A stretch of 64,000 nt of DNA from an uncultured Eubacterium sp. (GCA_900542875.1 UQPH01000002.1:1-64000); one strand, 5' to 3'. Counted from the first letter of the stretch, positions 49,806 to 59,716 are shown. A program made the numbers and translations. The notes: generated by a model from the sequence alone, not told the origin.

Positions 49806-51597
49806 AAAAGAAAAAAATGAACATTCGCTTCTTTCAAATATGCTGTTTTTTGTCGGCTTAATGTTTAAGGCTTCCCCGCTTTTGGTTATCGGCGAGCTTT
49901 GCTGGGGTATACTTATGAATGTTCCGAGCAGACTGATAAGCGTTATCGGAGTTAAATATATCATTGATGTTATGACTTCGGGCGAGAGGGTATACCGCAT
50001 ATTTTGGGCAGTCGGCATTATTGCCGCCGTGATTGTTTTCAGCAGGGTTATATCGTGGCTTTTTCGTGAATTTTTCTGGAATGTCGAAAAGGAAAAATGT
50101 TATTTTGCCCTTAATAAGGAACTGTATGAAAAAGCAAAAAGCCTGGACTTGGAATCATACGACAACCCCGAATTTTATAACAGCTTTATTCTCACTATCG
50201 AATCGTCGAGCGATAATATCCAAAACCTTTTGGGATTGATAAGAAATTATTTCGGCAATGTCGTTGCGCTCATAAGCGTTGCCTCCGTGCTTGCCGCCAT
50301 TGATCCTCTTTGCCTTTTGATAATTCTTGTAAGCATTGCGGCGTTTATGCCGCTGTCAAAGGTTATCGGTAATTTGCAGACCCAAAGGCAGATAGAAAAC
50401 ACTCGCTATCATAGGCGAAGCGATTATTTTCAGCGTATTTTTTATCTTCAGGATTACGCAAAAGAGGTCAGAATGAATAATATTCATCCTCTTTTGATTG
50501 ACAGGTATAATGACGCCGCCGATGATGTTATTAAAAATCAGGATAAGTATTGGAGCAAGATTTCACTTCTCTACTGCATACAGGAAATAGGCGTTCAGGT
50601 TGTGGGCATTATGCTTCTTATGCCGCTTTATCTCGGCTATCTTGTTCTTGTTAAGCAGTCGATTACGGCAGGCGACTTTGTGGCAACCTTTAACGGCGCT
50701 TACTCTATTGCGGTGAGCATTAATTTTCTTACCGTTTGGGCTGTCGCACGCTTTGAGGAGAGGGCTAAGATTATAGAAAAATACCGTGGCTTTCTTAATG
50801 CCGAGCCAAAAATCACCGACGGAGAAAACCAAGCAAGCGTTACCGAGCCTAAGGAAATTAAAATCGAGAATATGTCATTTACTTATCCCGGAAGCGATAA
50901 GCCGACTCTAAGTGATATTAATCTTACAATTAAACCGTACGAAAAGATTGCACTCGTCGGTTTTAACGGAGCAGGCAAGACAACGCTTACAAATCTTTTG
51001 CTCAGGCTTTATGATGTAAGCGAGGGCAGTATTAAGATAGACGGCGAGGATATACGCACCGTTAAGACATCGGAGCACAGAAACCGCTTTGCCGCTGTGT
51101 TTCAGGATTTTCAGATTTTTTCCTGCAATGTCGGCGAAAATGTCGCTCTTGACAGCAGTTATAATTCAGATGATGTAAAGAGTGCACTCAATCACAGCGG
51201 CTTTGATAAGAAACTAAAAGGCGGCACTAAAACGGAACTTCTTCGGGAATTTGATGACGAGGGCGTTATGCTTTCGGGAGGCGAGGCACAGAAGATTGCC
51301 GTAGCCAGAGCATTTTATAAAAAATGTCCTTATGTAATTCTTGATGAGCCGTCGGCGAATCTTGACCCGATTGCCGAGTATAATCTAAACCGTGCCATGC
51401 TTGAGGCGGCGGAGGATAAGACGGTTATATTTATTTCGCACCGCCTTTCCACCACCGTTAATGCCGATAAAATCTATGTTATGGAGCAGGGCAGAATTAT
51501 CGAGAGCGGTTCGCATAAGGAACTAATGAGCAAAAACGGAACATATGCCGAAATGTTCAACCTTCAGGCAGAGAAATATGTTGACAAAGAAAATTAA
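49795..51597 (+). CDS. ABC exporter half-transporter, subunit 2 (BmrC/D-like)
   Basis: A 600-residue partner with the same layout: membrane domain, Walker A VGFNGAGKTT, Q-loop FQDFQIF, signature LSGGEAQKI, Walker B YVILDEPSANLD, H-loop ISHRLS. Both subunits keep the Walker B glutamate, unlike many heterodimeric exporters where one site is degenerate. The start overlaps subunit 1, with the ribosome site GAGGAGGCAGAG inside it. A terminator follows. Confidence 0.92.
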   Translation: MKIKKEKNEHSLLSNMLFFVGLMFKASPLLVIGELCWGILMNVPSRLISVIGVKYIIDVMTSGERVYRIFWAVGIIAAVIVFSRVISWLFREFFWNVEKEKCYFALNKELYEKAKSLDLESYDNPEFYNSFILTIESSSDNIQNLLGLIRNYFGNVVALISVASVLAAIDPLCLLIILVSIAAFMPLSKVIGNLQTQRQIENTRYHRRSDYFQRIFYLQDYAKEVRMNNIHPLLIDRYNDAADDVIKNQDKYWSKISLLYCIQEIGVQVVGIMLLMPLYLGYLVLVKQSITAGDFVATFNGAYSIAVSINFLTVWAVARFEERAKIIEKYRGFLNAEPKITDGENQASVTEPKEIKIENMSFTYPGSDKPTLSDINLTIKPYEKIALVGFNGAGKTTLTNLLLRLYDVSEGSIKIDGEDIRTVKTSEHRNRFAAVFQDFQIFSCNVGENVALDSSYNSDDVKSALNHSGFDKKLKGGTKTELLREFDDEGVMLSGGEAQKIAVARAFYKKCPYVILDEPSANLDPIAEYNLNRAMLEAAEDKTVIFISHRLSTTVNADKIYVMEQGRIIESGSHKELMSKNGTYAEMFNLQAEKYVDKEN

Positions 51598-51612
51598 TAA
51601 AGCCGAATTTTT

Positions 51613-51640
51613 AAGCCGAGCACTTTATGGTGCCCGGCTT
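51613..51640. terminator. bidirectional terminator
   Basis: AAGCCGAGCAC pairs with GTGCCCGGCTT around TTTATG, T-rich after, between the exporter operon and the convergent glycosyltransferase. Confidence 0.82.
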
Positions 51641-51650
51641 TCTTGCTGCT

Positions 51651-53147
51651 TTACGTTATTTTTTGATAAAGATAAAAATTGACTTTTTGACCTTGGTATT
51701 CGTATGTTACTGTTTTTACCGCTTTGTACATTGTTTTATCATAGTTGCCCTCAGAGGCATAATTTATTATGAAATCATAATCGCCGTTCTTTATTCCGCT
51801 TATATAATGCTCTGTCATTTCGGGGAATGCGGCGTTAAGCGGAGAAACATATTTATAATCTTCAAAACAATCCATATATTTATAAAACGGTGCGACATCT
51901 ATACAGTTTCCCGTAATCTTCGGATTTTCGACACCCGAATCTTTTATGTATTGCGAAAATTGATAATACGGGGTTTCTTCTTCATCCTCGCCCAAATAAT
52001 GTATTGTGCTTGAGGTTGTAAAAGATATTGTAAGACCTATTGCAACAACCGAGATGACTGTTAAAATATTTAACTTTTTGATGCTTGATTTATCAAACTT
52101 GTTAAATAGATTATCAAAGGCGTATATTAAAGCCATTGCACCCGGAATCGCAAATATAAACATCTGTATGAAATAGTAAGAAATTTTACCGCCGTTTCCG
52201 ATAATGTATATAAATATAAATAAGACGATAAAAAGCAGTAGGTTATATAAGAATAGTTTTTTAGGTATTTTTTGGTGCTTGCTTTTTTTAATCAGCAAAG
52301 AAGATACAAAAGATATTATCGGCATTGCCAGATATATAAAGCAACGGTATATTCCAAACAATATGCCTGTCGATAAGGCTAATTTTTTATAATATTTTCC
52401 TTGCTCGATAAAGTAAAAATTAATAAAATCGGTAAAATAATTATTTATTCCGAAGTATATTATCCATGGTATTGTTGAAATCAAAACTCCGCCGGCAATG
52501 ATAAGACATGTTGAGAATAATTTTTTGAAGTTCTTTTCTTTTATCATATCGACGGCAGGTATAATAAACCATGCAATATAAATTCCCAAAAGAGTGTACT
52601 TACTCCAAAGGACACAGCCGGATGTAATTCCTACAATCAAATATTCATAAGGTTTTATCGAAATGTTTTTGTATACATACCGAAAGCCTATATAGTAAAG
52701 ATATACAAAAAACGGCATCATCATAAGTTCTGCCGTATCGCCGCCGTAGGTGTTAAGAGGACAGCAATACATAAGACAGGCAACAAAAAAGGTTGAAAGC
52801 AGAGCTCTTTTTGAGTCATATTTTAACGAAACGGTTTTATATACAAAGCAAAGGGATATAAATGAAAAGAGAATTTCCGTAAAATACAATCCTATGTACG
52901 AACTGTCGCTTATCAGTGAGGCTATTCCGTATATGACAAATAAGAACGGTCCCTTTTGGTCTATTACATCTCTGTATAAAAGCTGTCCGTCAAACATTCT
53001 GCGACCGACCTCAAAGATAACGGTTACATCCGGTGAATTGTTAAAACCGTAAAGCGGTGAGCATTTTGAAAAAACGGTAATAAACGAAACCGATATTAAC
53101 AGAATTGCAAAAAGTACCGTGTGCTTTCTTTTTCTCGTTTTTATCAT
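51651..53147 (-). CDS. GT39/GT-C type membrane glycosyltransferase
   Basis: A 498-residue protein with about ten to twelve helices. The first outside loop has the GT-C pattern (SPDVTVIFEVGRRMFDGQLLYRDVIDQKGP-type, with the acidic D/E-x-x-R and a DQKGP motif), typical of enzymes that use polyprenyl-phosphate sugars. It diverges from a polyprenyl-phosphate glycosyltransferase, so together they may modify a wall polymer or surface glycan. The ATG at 53147 has a weak GAGG site; an ATG at 53195 lies before the -10 zone and is rejected. Confidence 0.75.
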   Translation of the reverse strand: MIKTRKRKHTVLFAILLISVSFITVFSKCSPLYGFNNSPDVTVIFEVGRRMFDGQLLYRDVIDQKGPFLFVIYGIASLISDSSYIGLYFTEILFSFISLCFVYKTVSLKYDSKRALLSTFFVACLMYCCPLNTYGGDTAELMMMPFFVYLYYIGFRYVYKNISIKPYEYLIVGITSGCVLWSKYTLLGIYIAWFIIPAVDMIKEKNFKKLFSTCLIIAGGVLISTIPWIIYFGINNYFTDFINFYFIEQGKYYKKLALSTGILFGIYRCFIYLAMPIISFVSSLLIKKSKHQKIPKKLFLYNLLLFIVLFIFIYIIGNGGKISYYFIQMFIFAIPGAMALIYAFDNLFNKFDKSSIKKLNILTVISVVAIGLTISFTTSSTIHYLGEDEEETPYYQFSQYIKDSGVENPKITGNCIDVAPFYKYMDCFEDYKYVSPLNAAFPEMTEHYISGIKNGDYDFIINYASEGNYDKTMYKAVKTVTYEYQGQKVNFYLYQKIT

Positions 53148-53176
53148 AACAGAGCCTCGTAACAGATTTTTTATTA

Positions 53177-53205
53177 ATATTAACATAATATACAAATTTT
53201 GTCAA
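53177..53205 (-). promoter_or_regulatory. promoter of the GT-C gene
   Basis: Minus-strand TTGACA, 17-bp spacer, TAATAT, 30 bp before the start at 53147. Confidence 0.65.
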
Positions 53206-53223
53206 AAGTAACTAATAATCATA

Positions 53224-53252
53224 TTGATATATTTGAGTTTTTAGTATATAAT
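53224..53252 (+). promoter_or_regulatory. promoter of the GT2 gene
   Basis: TTGATA, 17-bp spacer, TATAAT, 28 bp before the start at 53281; back to back with the GT-C promoter. Confidence 0.68.
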
Positions 53253-53280
53253 TGACTTAAATTTGTATAGGGTGATGGAA

Positions 53281-54246
53281 ATGAAAAAATTATATGTTGT
53301 TGTTCCTTGCTATAATGAGGAGGAAACTCTTGTTGATTCTACATATAAGTTAACTCAAAAGTTAAAAAGTTTGATTTCGGATAAGAAAATTACCGAGGAC
53401 AGCAGAATTTATTATATTGATGACGGAAGCAAGGACTCAACATGGGCTCTAATAGAAAAGTTGCATAATGAAAATTCATTTGTAAACGGTATAAAACTGA
53501 GCAAAAACAGAGGACATCAAAACGCCTTGCTGGCAGGACTTATGAGCGTAAAGAATGAATGCGATTGTTGCATTACTATTGACGCCGATTTGCAAGACGA
53601 TATTAATTCGTTTGATGAAATGATTGAAAAATTCGAACAGGGCTACGAAATTGTATATGGGGTGCGTAACGACCGAAAAAGCGATACGGCATTTAAGCGA
53701 GGCACCGCCCAACTCTACTATAAAATCCTTTCGTTTTTCGGGGCGGAAATTGTATATAACCATGCAGATTATAGGCTTATGAGTTCAAGGGCTTTGGACG
53801 CTCTGGAATCATTTAAGGAGGTTAATTTATTTTTAAGAGGGCTTATTCCTCTTATCGGATTTAATTCCTGCACGGTTGAGTATTCAAGAAAAGAAAGACT
53901 GTACGGCGAAACCAAATACAGTTTGAAAAAAATGGTCGCTCTTGCATTGGACGGAATAACCAGTTTTTCGATTAAGCCGATAAGAATGATAACTGTTACG
54001 GGCTTTTTTTCGCTTTTACTCGGCTTGGGAATGCTGATTTACAGTTTGGTTCAGTGGAAACTCGGAAATACAATCAGAGGCTGGACTTCTCTGATTTGGT
54101 CAATTTGGACCGTCGGAGGACTTGAACTGCTTGCACTCGGAATTATAGGCGAATATATAGCAAAAATTTATCTGGAGACAAAGGCTCGTCCGAGATTTAT
54201 AATTGAGAAAGTTCTTGACGATAAAGGCGAAGACGGCAAAAAATGA
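53281..54246 (+). CDS. polyprenyl-phosphate glycosyltransferase, GtrB/DPM1-like (GT2)
   Basis: A 321-residue enzyme. The GT2 domain shows VVPCYNEEETL, DDGSKDST and the metal-binding DADLQDD; two C-terminal helices (about 232-255 and 265-290) anchor it, as in GtrB. It moves a sugar from a nucleotide donor to polyprenyl phosphate on the cytoplasmic side. No GtrA-type flippase gene is adjacent. The ATG at 53281 follows GGGTGATGG; six extra upstream codons lack a site. Confidence 0.88.
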   Translation: MKKLYVVVPCYNEEETLVDSTYKLTQKLKSLISDKKITEDSRIYYIDDGSKDSTWALIEKLHNENSFVNGIKLSKNRGHQNALLAGLMSVKNECDCCITIDADLQDDINSFDEMIEKFEQGYEIVYGVRNDRKSDTAFKRGTAQLYYKILSFFGAEIVYNHADYRLMSSRALDALESFKEVNLFLRGLIPLIGFNSCTVEYSRKERLYGETKYSLKKMVALALDGITSFSIKPIRMITVTGFFSLLLGLGMLIYSLVQWKLGNTIRGWTSLIWSIWTVGGLELLALGIIGEYIAKIYLETKARPRFIIEKVLDDKGEDGKK

Positions 54247-54255
54247 AAATAGGAT

Positions 54256-54558
54256 TATTAAGAAGTCGGGCATTGGGGCACACTTCATAAAGAAGTAATT
54301 GGTTTAAGCTTTCTGAGTTTTGCCCGGTGCACTATTAAAAAATCCCGTTAATACTTGCGTATTAGCGGGATTTTGTTAATGCACACTGAACAAAATCAGT
54401 TTGCTTAAACTGCTTTGCACTTAAAAACCAAAGAAACAGATGAAAGACAAGGCATAATTTGCAGGGCAGGCTTGCCGCCTTCACTGCAAATTTAACGCAG
54501 TATTTGGCTTTTAAGCATTTATTCCTTATGAAGTGTGCCCCTTGCTCGGCTTTTTAAT
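54256..54558. mobile_element. 300-bp inverted-repeat element (MITE-like), family copy 3
   Basis: Terminal arms of about 40 bp are inverted: GGGGCACACTTCATAAAGAA (54275-54294) and its complement at 54522-54541 differ at one base of 20, and pairing continues outward (AAGTCGGGCA / TGCTCGGCTT). Inside are further hairpins (ATCCCGTTAATAC with GTATTAGCGGGAT; AATTTGCAG with CTGCAAATT). No reading frame of note. The right arm holds TTATGAAGTGTG, shared with the elements at 12.2 and 43.8 kb. It fills the gap before the response regulator; no target duplication was confirmed. Confidence 0.55.
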
Positions 54559-54636
54559 TTACGATTTAGTAATAATCATTGCCAGGGCAGGCGGGTTTAT
54601 GTTATCATTCAGTTAAAGAGGTAAGGCGGTGGCGTT

Positions 54637-55305
54637 ATGAATGAAAAAATATTTTTGCTGGAGGACGATGCATATTTGCGTGACGGACTGAGTGAGATGC
54701 TCTCCGGTCAGGGTTATGCCGTTACGGCAACCGAAACGATTTCGCAGGCAAGGGGAATTATTGCGTCGGGCGTCTTTGATTTGATTATCCTTGATGTTAT
54801 GCTTCCCGACGGAAGCGGTCTTGACTTTTGTGCATCGCTGAGAGCCTCGGGCGTTACTTCACCGATACTGTTTTTGACTGCGTGCGACGATGAAATAAAT
54901 ATCGTAAAAGGGCTCGACTCGGGTGCCGATGATTATGTTACAAAACCTTTTAAGCTATTGGAACTGATGTCGAGAGTGCGTGCGCTCATCAGACGCTCGG
55001 GGAACAATTTGTCTCTCGTCAGCAGTGACGGCATAGTTATTGATATGAATAATATGACTGTTAAAAAGAATAACGAAACCATATTTCTTACAAAAACGGA
55101 GTTTCAGATTTTATGCTGTCTTATTCGCAACAGCGGCGTTATCGTTACCCGTGATACGCTTTTGAAAAATATATGGGACGAGAGCGGAAACTTTATTTAT
55201 GACAATACGCTGAGCGTGCACATGAGCCGCCTCAGAGAAAAAATCGGCTTTGAGCATATCGTTACGGTAAGAGGCGTGGGATACAGATGGGAGGACGCAA
55301 GATGA
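54637..55305 (+). CDS. OmpR-family response regulator
   Basis: A 222-residue regulator: receiver domain (EDDAYLRDGL at the start; phospho-Asp in LIILDVMLPDGSG; Lys in YVTKPF) and a C-terminal winged helix (VTRDTLLKNIWDE, TVRGVGYRW). It heads a five-gene operon with a kinase, an ABC ATPase, a large permease and a surface protein, the layout of systems sensing wall-active peptides. The kinase start overlaps its stop (ATGA). Confidence 0.92.
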   Translation: MNEKIFLLEDDAYLRDGLSEMLSGQGYAVTATETISQARGIIASGVFDLIILDVMLPDGSGLDFCASLRASGVTSPILFLTACDDEINIVKGLDSGADDYVTKPFKLLELMSRVRALIRRSGNNLSLVSSDGIVIDMNNMTVKKNNETIFLTKTEFQILCCLIRNSGVIVTRDTLLKNIWDESGNFIYDNTLSVHMSRLREKIGFEHIVTVRGVGYRWEDAR

Positions 55306-56207
55306 CGGCGGCTATTGTATCGGGTACGCTTATTGCGGCTTTGATTATTGCTTGCGTTGTGCTTATCGAAAAACAGCGCAGACTGAAAAAAGACGTTAGA
55401 AATCTTACAGAGCAGATTGAGGATTTTCTGAATAATGACAAGATGACTCCGTTTAGCCTTTACGATAATGATTTTGCAAAGCTGCAAAATTCCGTTTCGG
55501 ATTTGGAAGAATTGGTTAAGTTGGAGCAAAATAAACTGGCGGCGGAGAGCAGAAAAAATACTGAATTTATTTCAGACATATCACACCAGCTCAAAACTCC
55601 GATTGCGGCGATAAAACTTTATTGTGAGATGGACAACGAAACGAAACCCAGCCCACACAACACAAAAGAACTTGAGCTTATATCGAAAATGGAGAGCCTT
55701 GTGTACCAGCTTTTGCGTTTGGAAAAAATTAAGACGGGCGACATTTATTGCGAGGATTATAAATGTTGTGACCTGTCTGCACTCATAAAGGGAATAATAA
55801 GCGATTTTAAGCCTTTTTATCCCAATAAAACCTTTGCCGTTATCGGAGAGAGTAAAATGAGATGCAGCATAAATTGGCTTGGCGAGGCTATTTCAAATGT
55901 GATAAAAAATGCGTGCGAGCATACTGCGGATGACGGGTGCATAAAGGTTGAAATAAGCGATACAGGACATGCCTCAATAATTAAAATTTCCGACAACGGC
56001 GGCGGAGCGGATGAGGACGATTTGAAAAACCTATTCATTCGTTTTTATAAATCTAAGGAGTCGAGCGAGAAAAGCACGGGCATAGGTCTTGCCATAGCAA
56101 AGGCGGTTGTGGAACGGCACCACGGGGTAATATCTGCCGAAAATCAGGGCGACGGTTTGGTATTGAGCATATGCCTGCCGCATATAGAAGCAAACGAAAT
56201 TATATAA
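55302..56207 (+). CDS. sensor histidine kinase
   Basis: A 301-residue kinase with a single N-terminal helix (VSGTLIAALIIACVVLI) and no outside sensor domain. A short coiled linker leads to the H box FISDISHQLKTPIAA, N box EAISNVIKNACEHT and G box SDNGGGADEDDL with STGIGLAIAK. Lack of a sensor suggests that it senses through the partner ABC transporter or within the membrane, as in BceS/VraS-type kinases. The ATG overlaps the regulator stop and follows GGGAGG. Confidence 0.9.
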   Translation: MTAAIVSGTLIAALIIACVVLIEKQRRLKKDVRNLTEQIEDFLNNDKMTPFSLYDNDFAKLQNSVSDLEELVKLEQNKLAAESRKNTEFISDISHQLKTPIAAIKLYCEMDNETKPSPHNTKELELISKMESLVYQLLRLEKIKTGDIYCEDYKCCDLSALIKGIISDFKPFYPNKTFAVIGESKMRCSINWLGEAISNVIKNACEHTADDGCIKVEISDTGHASIIKISDNGGGADEDDLKNLFIRFYKSKESSEKSTGIGLAIAKAVVERHHGVISAENQGDGLVLSICLPHIEANEII

Positions 56208-56215
56208 AGCAATAA

Positions 56216-56253
56216 AAGAAATCAACCTTGTTATAAAACGGGGTTGATTTCTT
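56216..56253 (+). terminator. hairpin between kinase and ABC genes
   Basis: AAGAAATCAACC pairs with GGTTGATTTCTT. The T tail is weak, so it may only partly separate regulator/kinase from the ABC genes, allowing different expression levels. Confidence 0.6.
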
Positions 56254-56339
56254 GTAATATCTTACGATTTTTTAAGACGGGCGTAAGATTGTTGAAAGAC
56301 ATATGTGATATATTGAAAGCAGAAAGAAGGGCGATTTAT

Positions 56340-57026
56340 ATGAACATTATTTCGTGTAATGAATTGACTAAGGAATATATGAGCGGAGACAGCGTTATTA
56401 AGGCTGTTGATAATATCAGCGTTGAATTTGAGCAGGGAGAATTCTGCGCCATTACGGGTCCGAGCGGCTCGGGCAAGTCCACTCTTTTGCATATGCTATC
56501 CTCTTTGGAAAATCCCACTTCGGGATATGTTCTGTATAATGATGCCAAACTTGGAGATTACAGCGACAATCAGCTTTCCATTCTTCGCAGGAGACGCTTC
56601 GGTTTTGTGTTTCAGGCATACAATCTTGTAAACGAACTTACGGGAATGGAAAATATTTTGCTTCCGATTATGCTTGATTCAAAAAAAGCGGACGAAAAAT
56701 ATTTGGAAAGAATAGTAAACATATTAGGAATAAAAGACAGGCTCGAGCATCTGCCGTCTGCACTTTCGGGCGGACAACAGCAAAGAATTGCGATAGCAAG
56801 AGCACTTGCAAATAAGCCGTCAATTCTTTTTGCGGATGAGCCGACGGGAAATTTGGATAAAAAAAGCGGAGAAGAGGTGCTTACTCTTCTTAAATATGCT
56901 GCCGACGAGCTTGGCGTTACGCTGATACTCGTTACCCACGACCTTCATGTTGCGGAACAGGCAGACAGGATTTTAACCATTGAGGACGGAAAAATCGTCA
57001 GAGATTCAAGGTCAGAGGTGGTATGA
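56340..57026 (+). CDS. ABC transporter ATPase (MacB/BceA/LolD type)
   Basis: A 228-residue ATPase. Walker A GPSGSGKST, Q-loop VFQAYNL, signature LSGGQQQRI, Walker B ILFADEPTGNLD and H-loop VTHD mark the MacB/LolD class that drives FtsX-type permeases. The ATG at 56340 has an AGAAGGG site; the frame extends 32 codons upstream through leader sequence and that start is rejected. The permease start overlaps its stop (ATGA). Confidence 0.93.
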   Translation: MNIISCNELTKEYMSGDSVIKAVDNISVEFEQGEFCAITGPSGSGKSTLLHMLSSLENPTSGYVLYNDAKLGDYSDNQLSILRRRRFGFVFQAYNLVNELTGMENILLPIMLDSKKADEKYLERIVNILGIKDRLEHLPSALSGGQQQRIAIARALANKPSILFADEPTGNLDKKSGEEVLTLLKYAADELGVTLILVTHDLHVAEQADRILTIEDGKIVRDSRSEVV

Positions 57027-59716
57027 TGAAAAACAAATTAACCGTTAATGATATTGCTTTTGCAAACATAAGGCAGAGAAAAAAGCAATATTTGATAATG
57101 ATTATCGGTATAGTTCTTGCTATGGTTTTTTCCGGCAGTATCGTATTTTTTATGGCGGCGGCAAAGGAAACTTCGCATGCCGAATATGTGGATAACTGCG
57201 GCTGTCAGGACACTGTCATCGACATACCGTCATTCGGCGATAAGGATTATGAAAAGGCAAAGAACAGCGGCGCTGTGGACGATTATGCCATAGTTGATAT
57301 TTTGGGTTATGCGTATAAGAGCGATAAGTTCAAAAGGCTCGGTTCTGCAGTCGGCAGAGCAAATGATAAGTTCAGAGAAATATCAAACCAAAGACTGCTT
57401 GAGGGCAGACTGCCCGAGGCGGAAAACGAAATAGCCATAGAGAGCGAGGCACTGAAAAAACTCGATTACCGCAATGCAAGCGTCGGAAGTACAATCAGCC
57501 TGAAATTTATGGTGCAAAATGCTCAGGGTTACGCTCAAACCGTTGATAAGGAGTATGTTGTAATCGGTATTCTAAAGGATAAAAAGAGCAATATAGGATA
57601 TTCGTTTTTTTCCTATGACGAGTACGACACTTCGATACCGGCGATTTTTGTGGCGGATAATACGATTTTGGAGTCGGGAGGCAAGGCAAAGCAAATTGCC
57701 TATCTTGAGGGAACGCAAAAAAGAAATAATACATTTAACGATTATTTGGCAAAGAATTACGGCGAAGATTTAGAGTATGATATATGCAGTACGAATTTTG
57801 ATTCTTCATCTGTTTTGGATTACTATCAATTTGCAAACGGTGATTTGATTATCTTCATTGCCCTTTTGCTCGTGTTTACATCCTGTGTGGGAATAGTCAA
57901 TTCGTTTAACAATAACCTCAAGGAACGCAGACAGCAGATAGGTATGCTCAGGGCAGTCGGCACAACAAGGCGGCAGATAATACGCATTTTCGGCAGAGAG
58001 GCGTTTATTATAGCACTTATTTCTACGCCGATAAGTATTTTGATTTCGTATTTGCTTGTGTATCTGGGTATCAATTTAATGAGCGACAATGCGGTTATGA
58101 CAAAGAGCATTTGGACGCTTCCGATTGCAGCGGTTATAAATATGACGGTCGTTATGCTTGCGGCACTTGTGCCGTTGATTTTTGCATCGCACATTTCGCC
58201 CATGCAGGCTATCAGGGATGTCAGGATTCAGCGAAAGGCTAAGGTAAAAAAGATTCATTCAAAGATGCAATATAAACCTGCCGCTCATCTTGCAAGGCGA
58301 AACGGTCAGTTTTATAAGGGAAGCAAAATTGCGGTGGGCGTAATTCTTTCACTGTCGGTTATGCTGTCGGCGTTCGGATTTTCTTATCTTTCGTATGAAA
58401 AGGATAATAAAACGGTCATACCGTATGATTACGTATTTTGGTGCGGAAATTCGGATAATAGTCTCAGCGATGCAGATAAGCAAAATATCGCCTCCAATCC
58501 GCTCGTGGAGACCGTAGTCGGTGAAAAGAGCATAAGCTCTGCTATTAAGGCGGACTATTCGAGTATGTTTATGCGTGTTATGAATCCCGACCGGTTCCTT
58601 TACAATTACGACAGCGATAACGAGGATTATTCGTTTCCTACCACTGTGGAAGAGTATAAGAACCGTATTCAAAATAATAAGGGAGAACCGTACGCTCCCG
58701 ACGAGTTTGAGGGACCGGGAATTACGGACGATATGTGGAGTATGACGATTAATTCGTATGACCGAGACATCCTCTCAAAGTTAGAAGACAAGGTTTACGA
58801 CGGAAAAATAGATTATAACAAACTCCGCTCGGGTGAGGAGGTTATACTCGTTATGCCGAAAAAGGCGGAACTTATGGTGCGTCTTTATCATAACGGAATG
58901 GGCTCCCATTATAATTATGACGATGATGTGGGAAAGCCCAAAAACCTATATAAAACCGTTATGACCGAAAACAGTCCGTACAAGGCAGGCGATGAAATTG
59001 AGGTGTATTCATCAGCGGACAAGGCGTTTAAGACGGTTAGGATAGGCGCTTTGGTTTCATGCTCCAATGACAGCAATATAATAGGTAACATTATTTCGAC
59101 TTATTCTCCGCATATAATTACAAGCAATGACGGAATACTGAATTTTAATAAAGAGGCAGGATATGAAAACTTATATATCAGCCTTTATGATGAGCCGAAC
59201 GACAAAACCGATGCGGAGTTTACAGAGTTTCTCGACGAATATAAACTGAAGTATGACGGCTTTGTAACCTCGGCATACGAGGATAACCAAACGATTGAAA
59301 AGAACTACCGCTCAATGGTTACGGCGATGCTTGTTGTGCTGATTACAGGCTTTGCCGTATGTGTAAGCATAATAAATAATTCGATTACCGCCCAGATAAG
59401 GGAGAATAAGAGAGTTATAGGAACTCTGCGTGCTGTCGGTGCAAGCAGGAGTGAACTGGTTAAATCATACTGCTTAAGAATGCTGTCTATGTTCACTTGG
59501 GGAGCGGGAGTCGGCTTTGGTCTTTACATCATAGGATTTATTGTAATTAAAATTTTGTGCAGATATTTGCCGGATATGGGATTAAATCTTGTGTTTAGTC
59601 CGTGGGCATCGGTAATTATGGTTGCGGTGCTGTTCGTATTTTGCTTTATTAATCTGTTTTCAAAGATCAGCAAGGAAATGAAAAACAGTATTGTTGAAAA
59701 TATAAGGGAGTTATGA
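57023..59716 (+). CDS. FtsX/MacB-type ABC permease, large form
   Basis: An 897-residue permease. N-terminal helix, a large outside domain (about 45-265), a first FtsX core of three helices (about 270-395, with ERRQQIGMLRAVGTTRRQII), a fourth crossing near 440, a second large outside domain (about 455-770), then a second FtsX core (RENKRVIGTLRAVGASRSEL). The duplicated layout resembles permeases for peptide resistance or lipoprotein movement. No substrate evidence. Coupled by overlap to both neighbours. Confidence 0.9.
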   Translation: MMKNKLTVNDIAFANIRQRKKQYLIMIIGIVLAMVFSGSIVFFMAAAKETSHAEYVDNCGCQDTVIDIPSFGDKDYEKAKNSGAVDDYAIVDILGYAYKSDKFKRLGSAVGRANDKFREISNQRLLEGRLPEAENEIAIESEALKKLDYRNASVGSTISLKFMVQNAQGYAQTVDKEYVVIGILKDKKSNIGYSFFSYDEYDTSIPAIFVADNTILESGGKAKQIAYLEGTQKRNNTFNDYLAKNYGEDLEYDICSTNFDSSSVLDYYQFANGDLIIFIALLLVFTSCVGIVNSFNNNLKERRQQIGMLRAVGTTRRQIIRIFGREAFIIALISTPISILISYLLVYLGINLMSDNAVMTKSIWTLPIAAVINMTVVMLAALVPLIFASHISPMQAIRDVRIQRKAKVKKIHSKMQYKPAAHLARRNGQFYKGSKIAVGVILSLSVMLSAFGFSYLSYEKDNKTVIPYDYVFWCGNSDNSLSDADKQNIASNPLVETVVGEKSISSAIKADYSSMFMRVMNPDRFLYNYDSDNEDYSFPTTVEEYKNRIQNNKGEPYAPDEFEGPGITDDMWSMTINSYDRDILSKLEDKVYDGKIDYNKLRSGEEVILVMPKKAELMVRLYHNGMGSHYNYDDDVGKPKNLYKTVMTENSPYKAGDEIEVYSSADKAFKTVRIGALVSCSNDSNIIGNIISTYSPHIITSNDGILNFNKEAGYENLYISLYDEPNDKTDAEFTEFLDEYKLKYDGFVTSAYEDNQTIEKNYRSMVTAMLVVLITGFAVCVSIINNSITAQIRENKRVIGTLRAVGASRSELVKSYCLRMLSMFTWGAGVGFGLYIIGFIVIKILCRYLPDMGLNLVFSPWASVIMVAVLFVFCFINLFSKISKEMKNSIVENIREL

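Noticed and set aside
51600..51645. Fourth member of the TTATGNAGTGTG hairpin family
   Set aside because: It shares only CACTTTATGG-type letters in the loop; it is a plain terminator without the core or inner arms.
54247..54636. tRNA or known riboswitch in the gap before the response regulator
   Set aside because: No cloverleaf or riboswitch core; the inverted-repeat arrangement explains the region.
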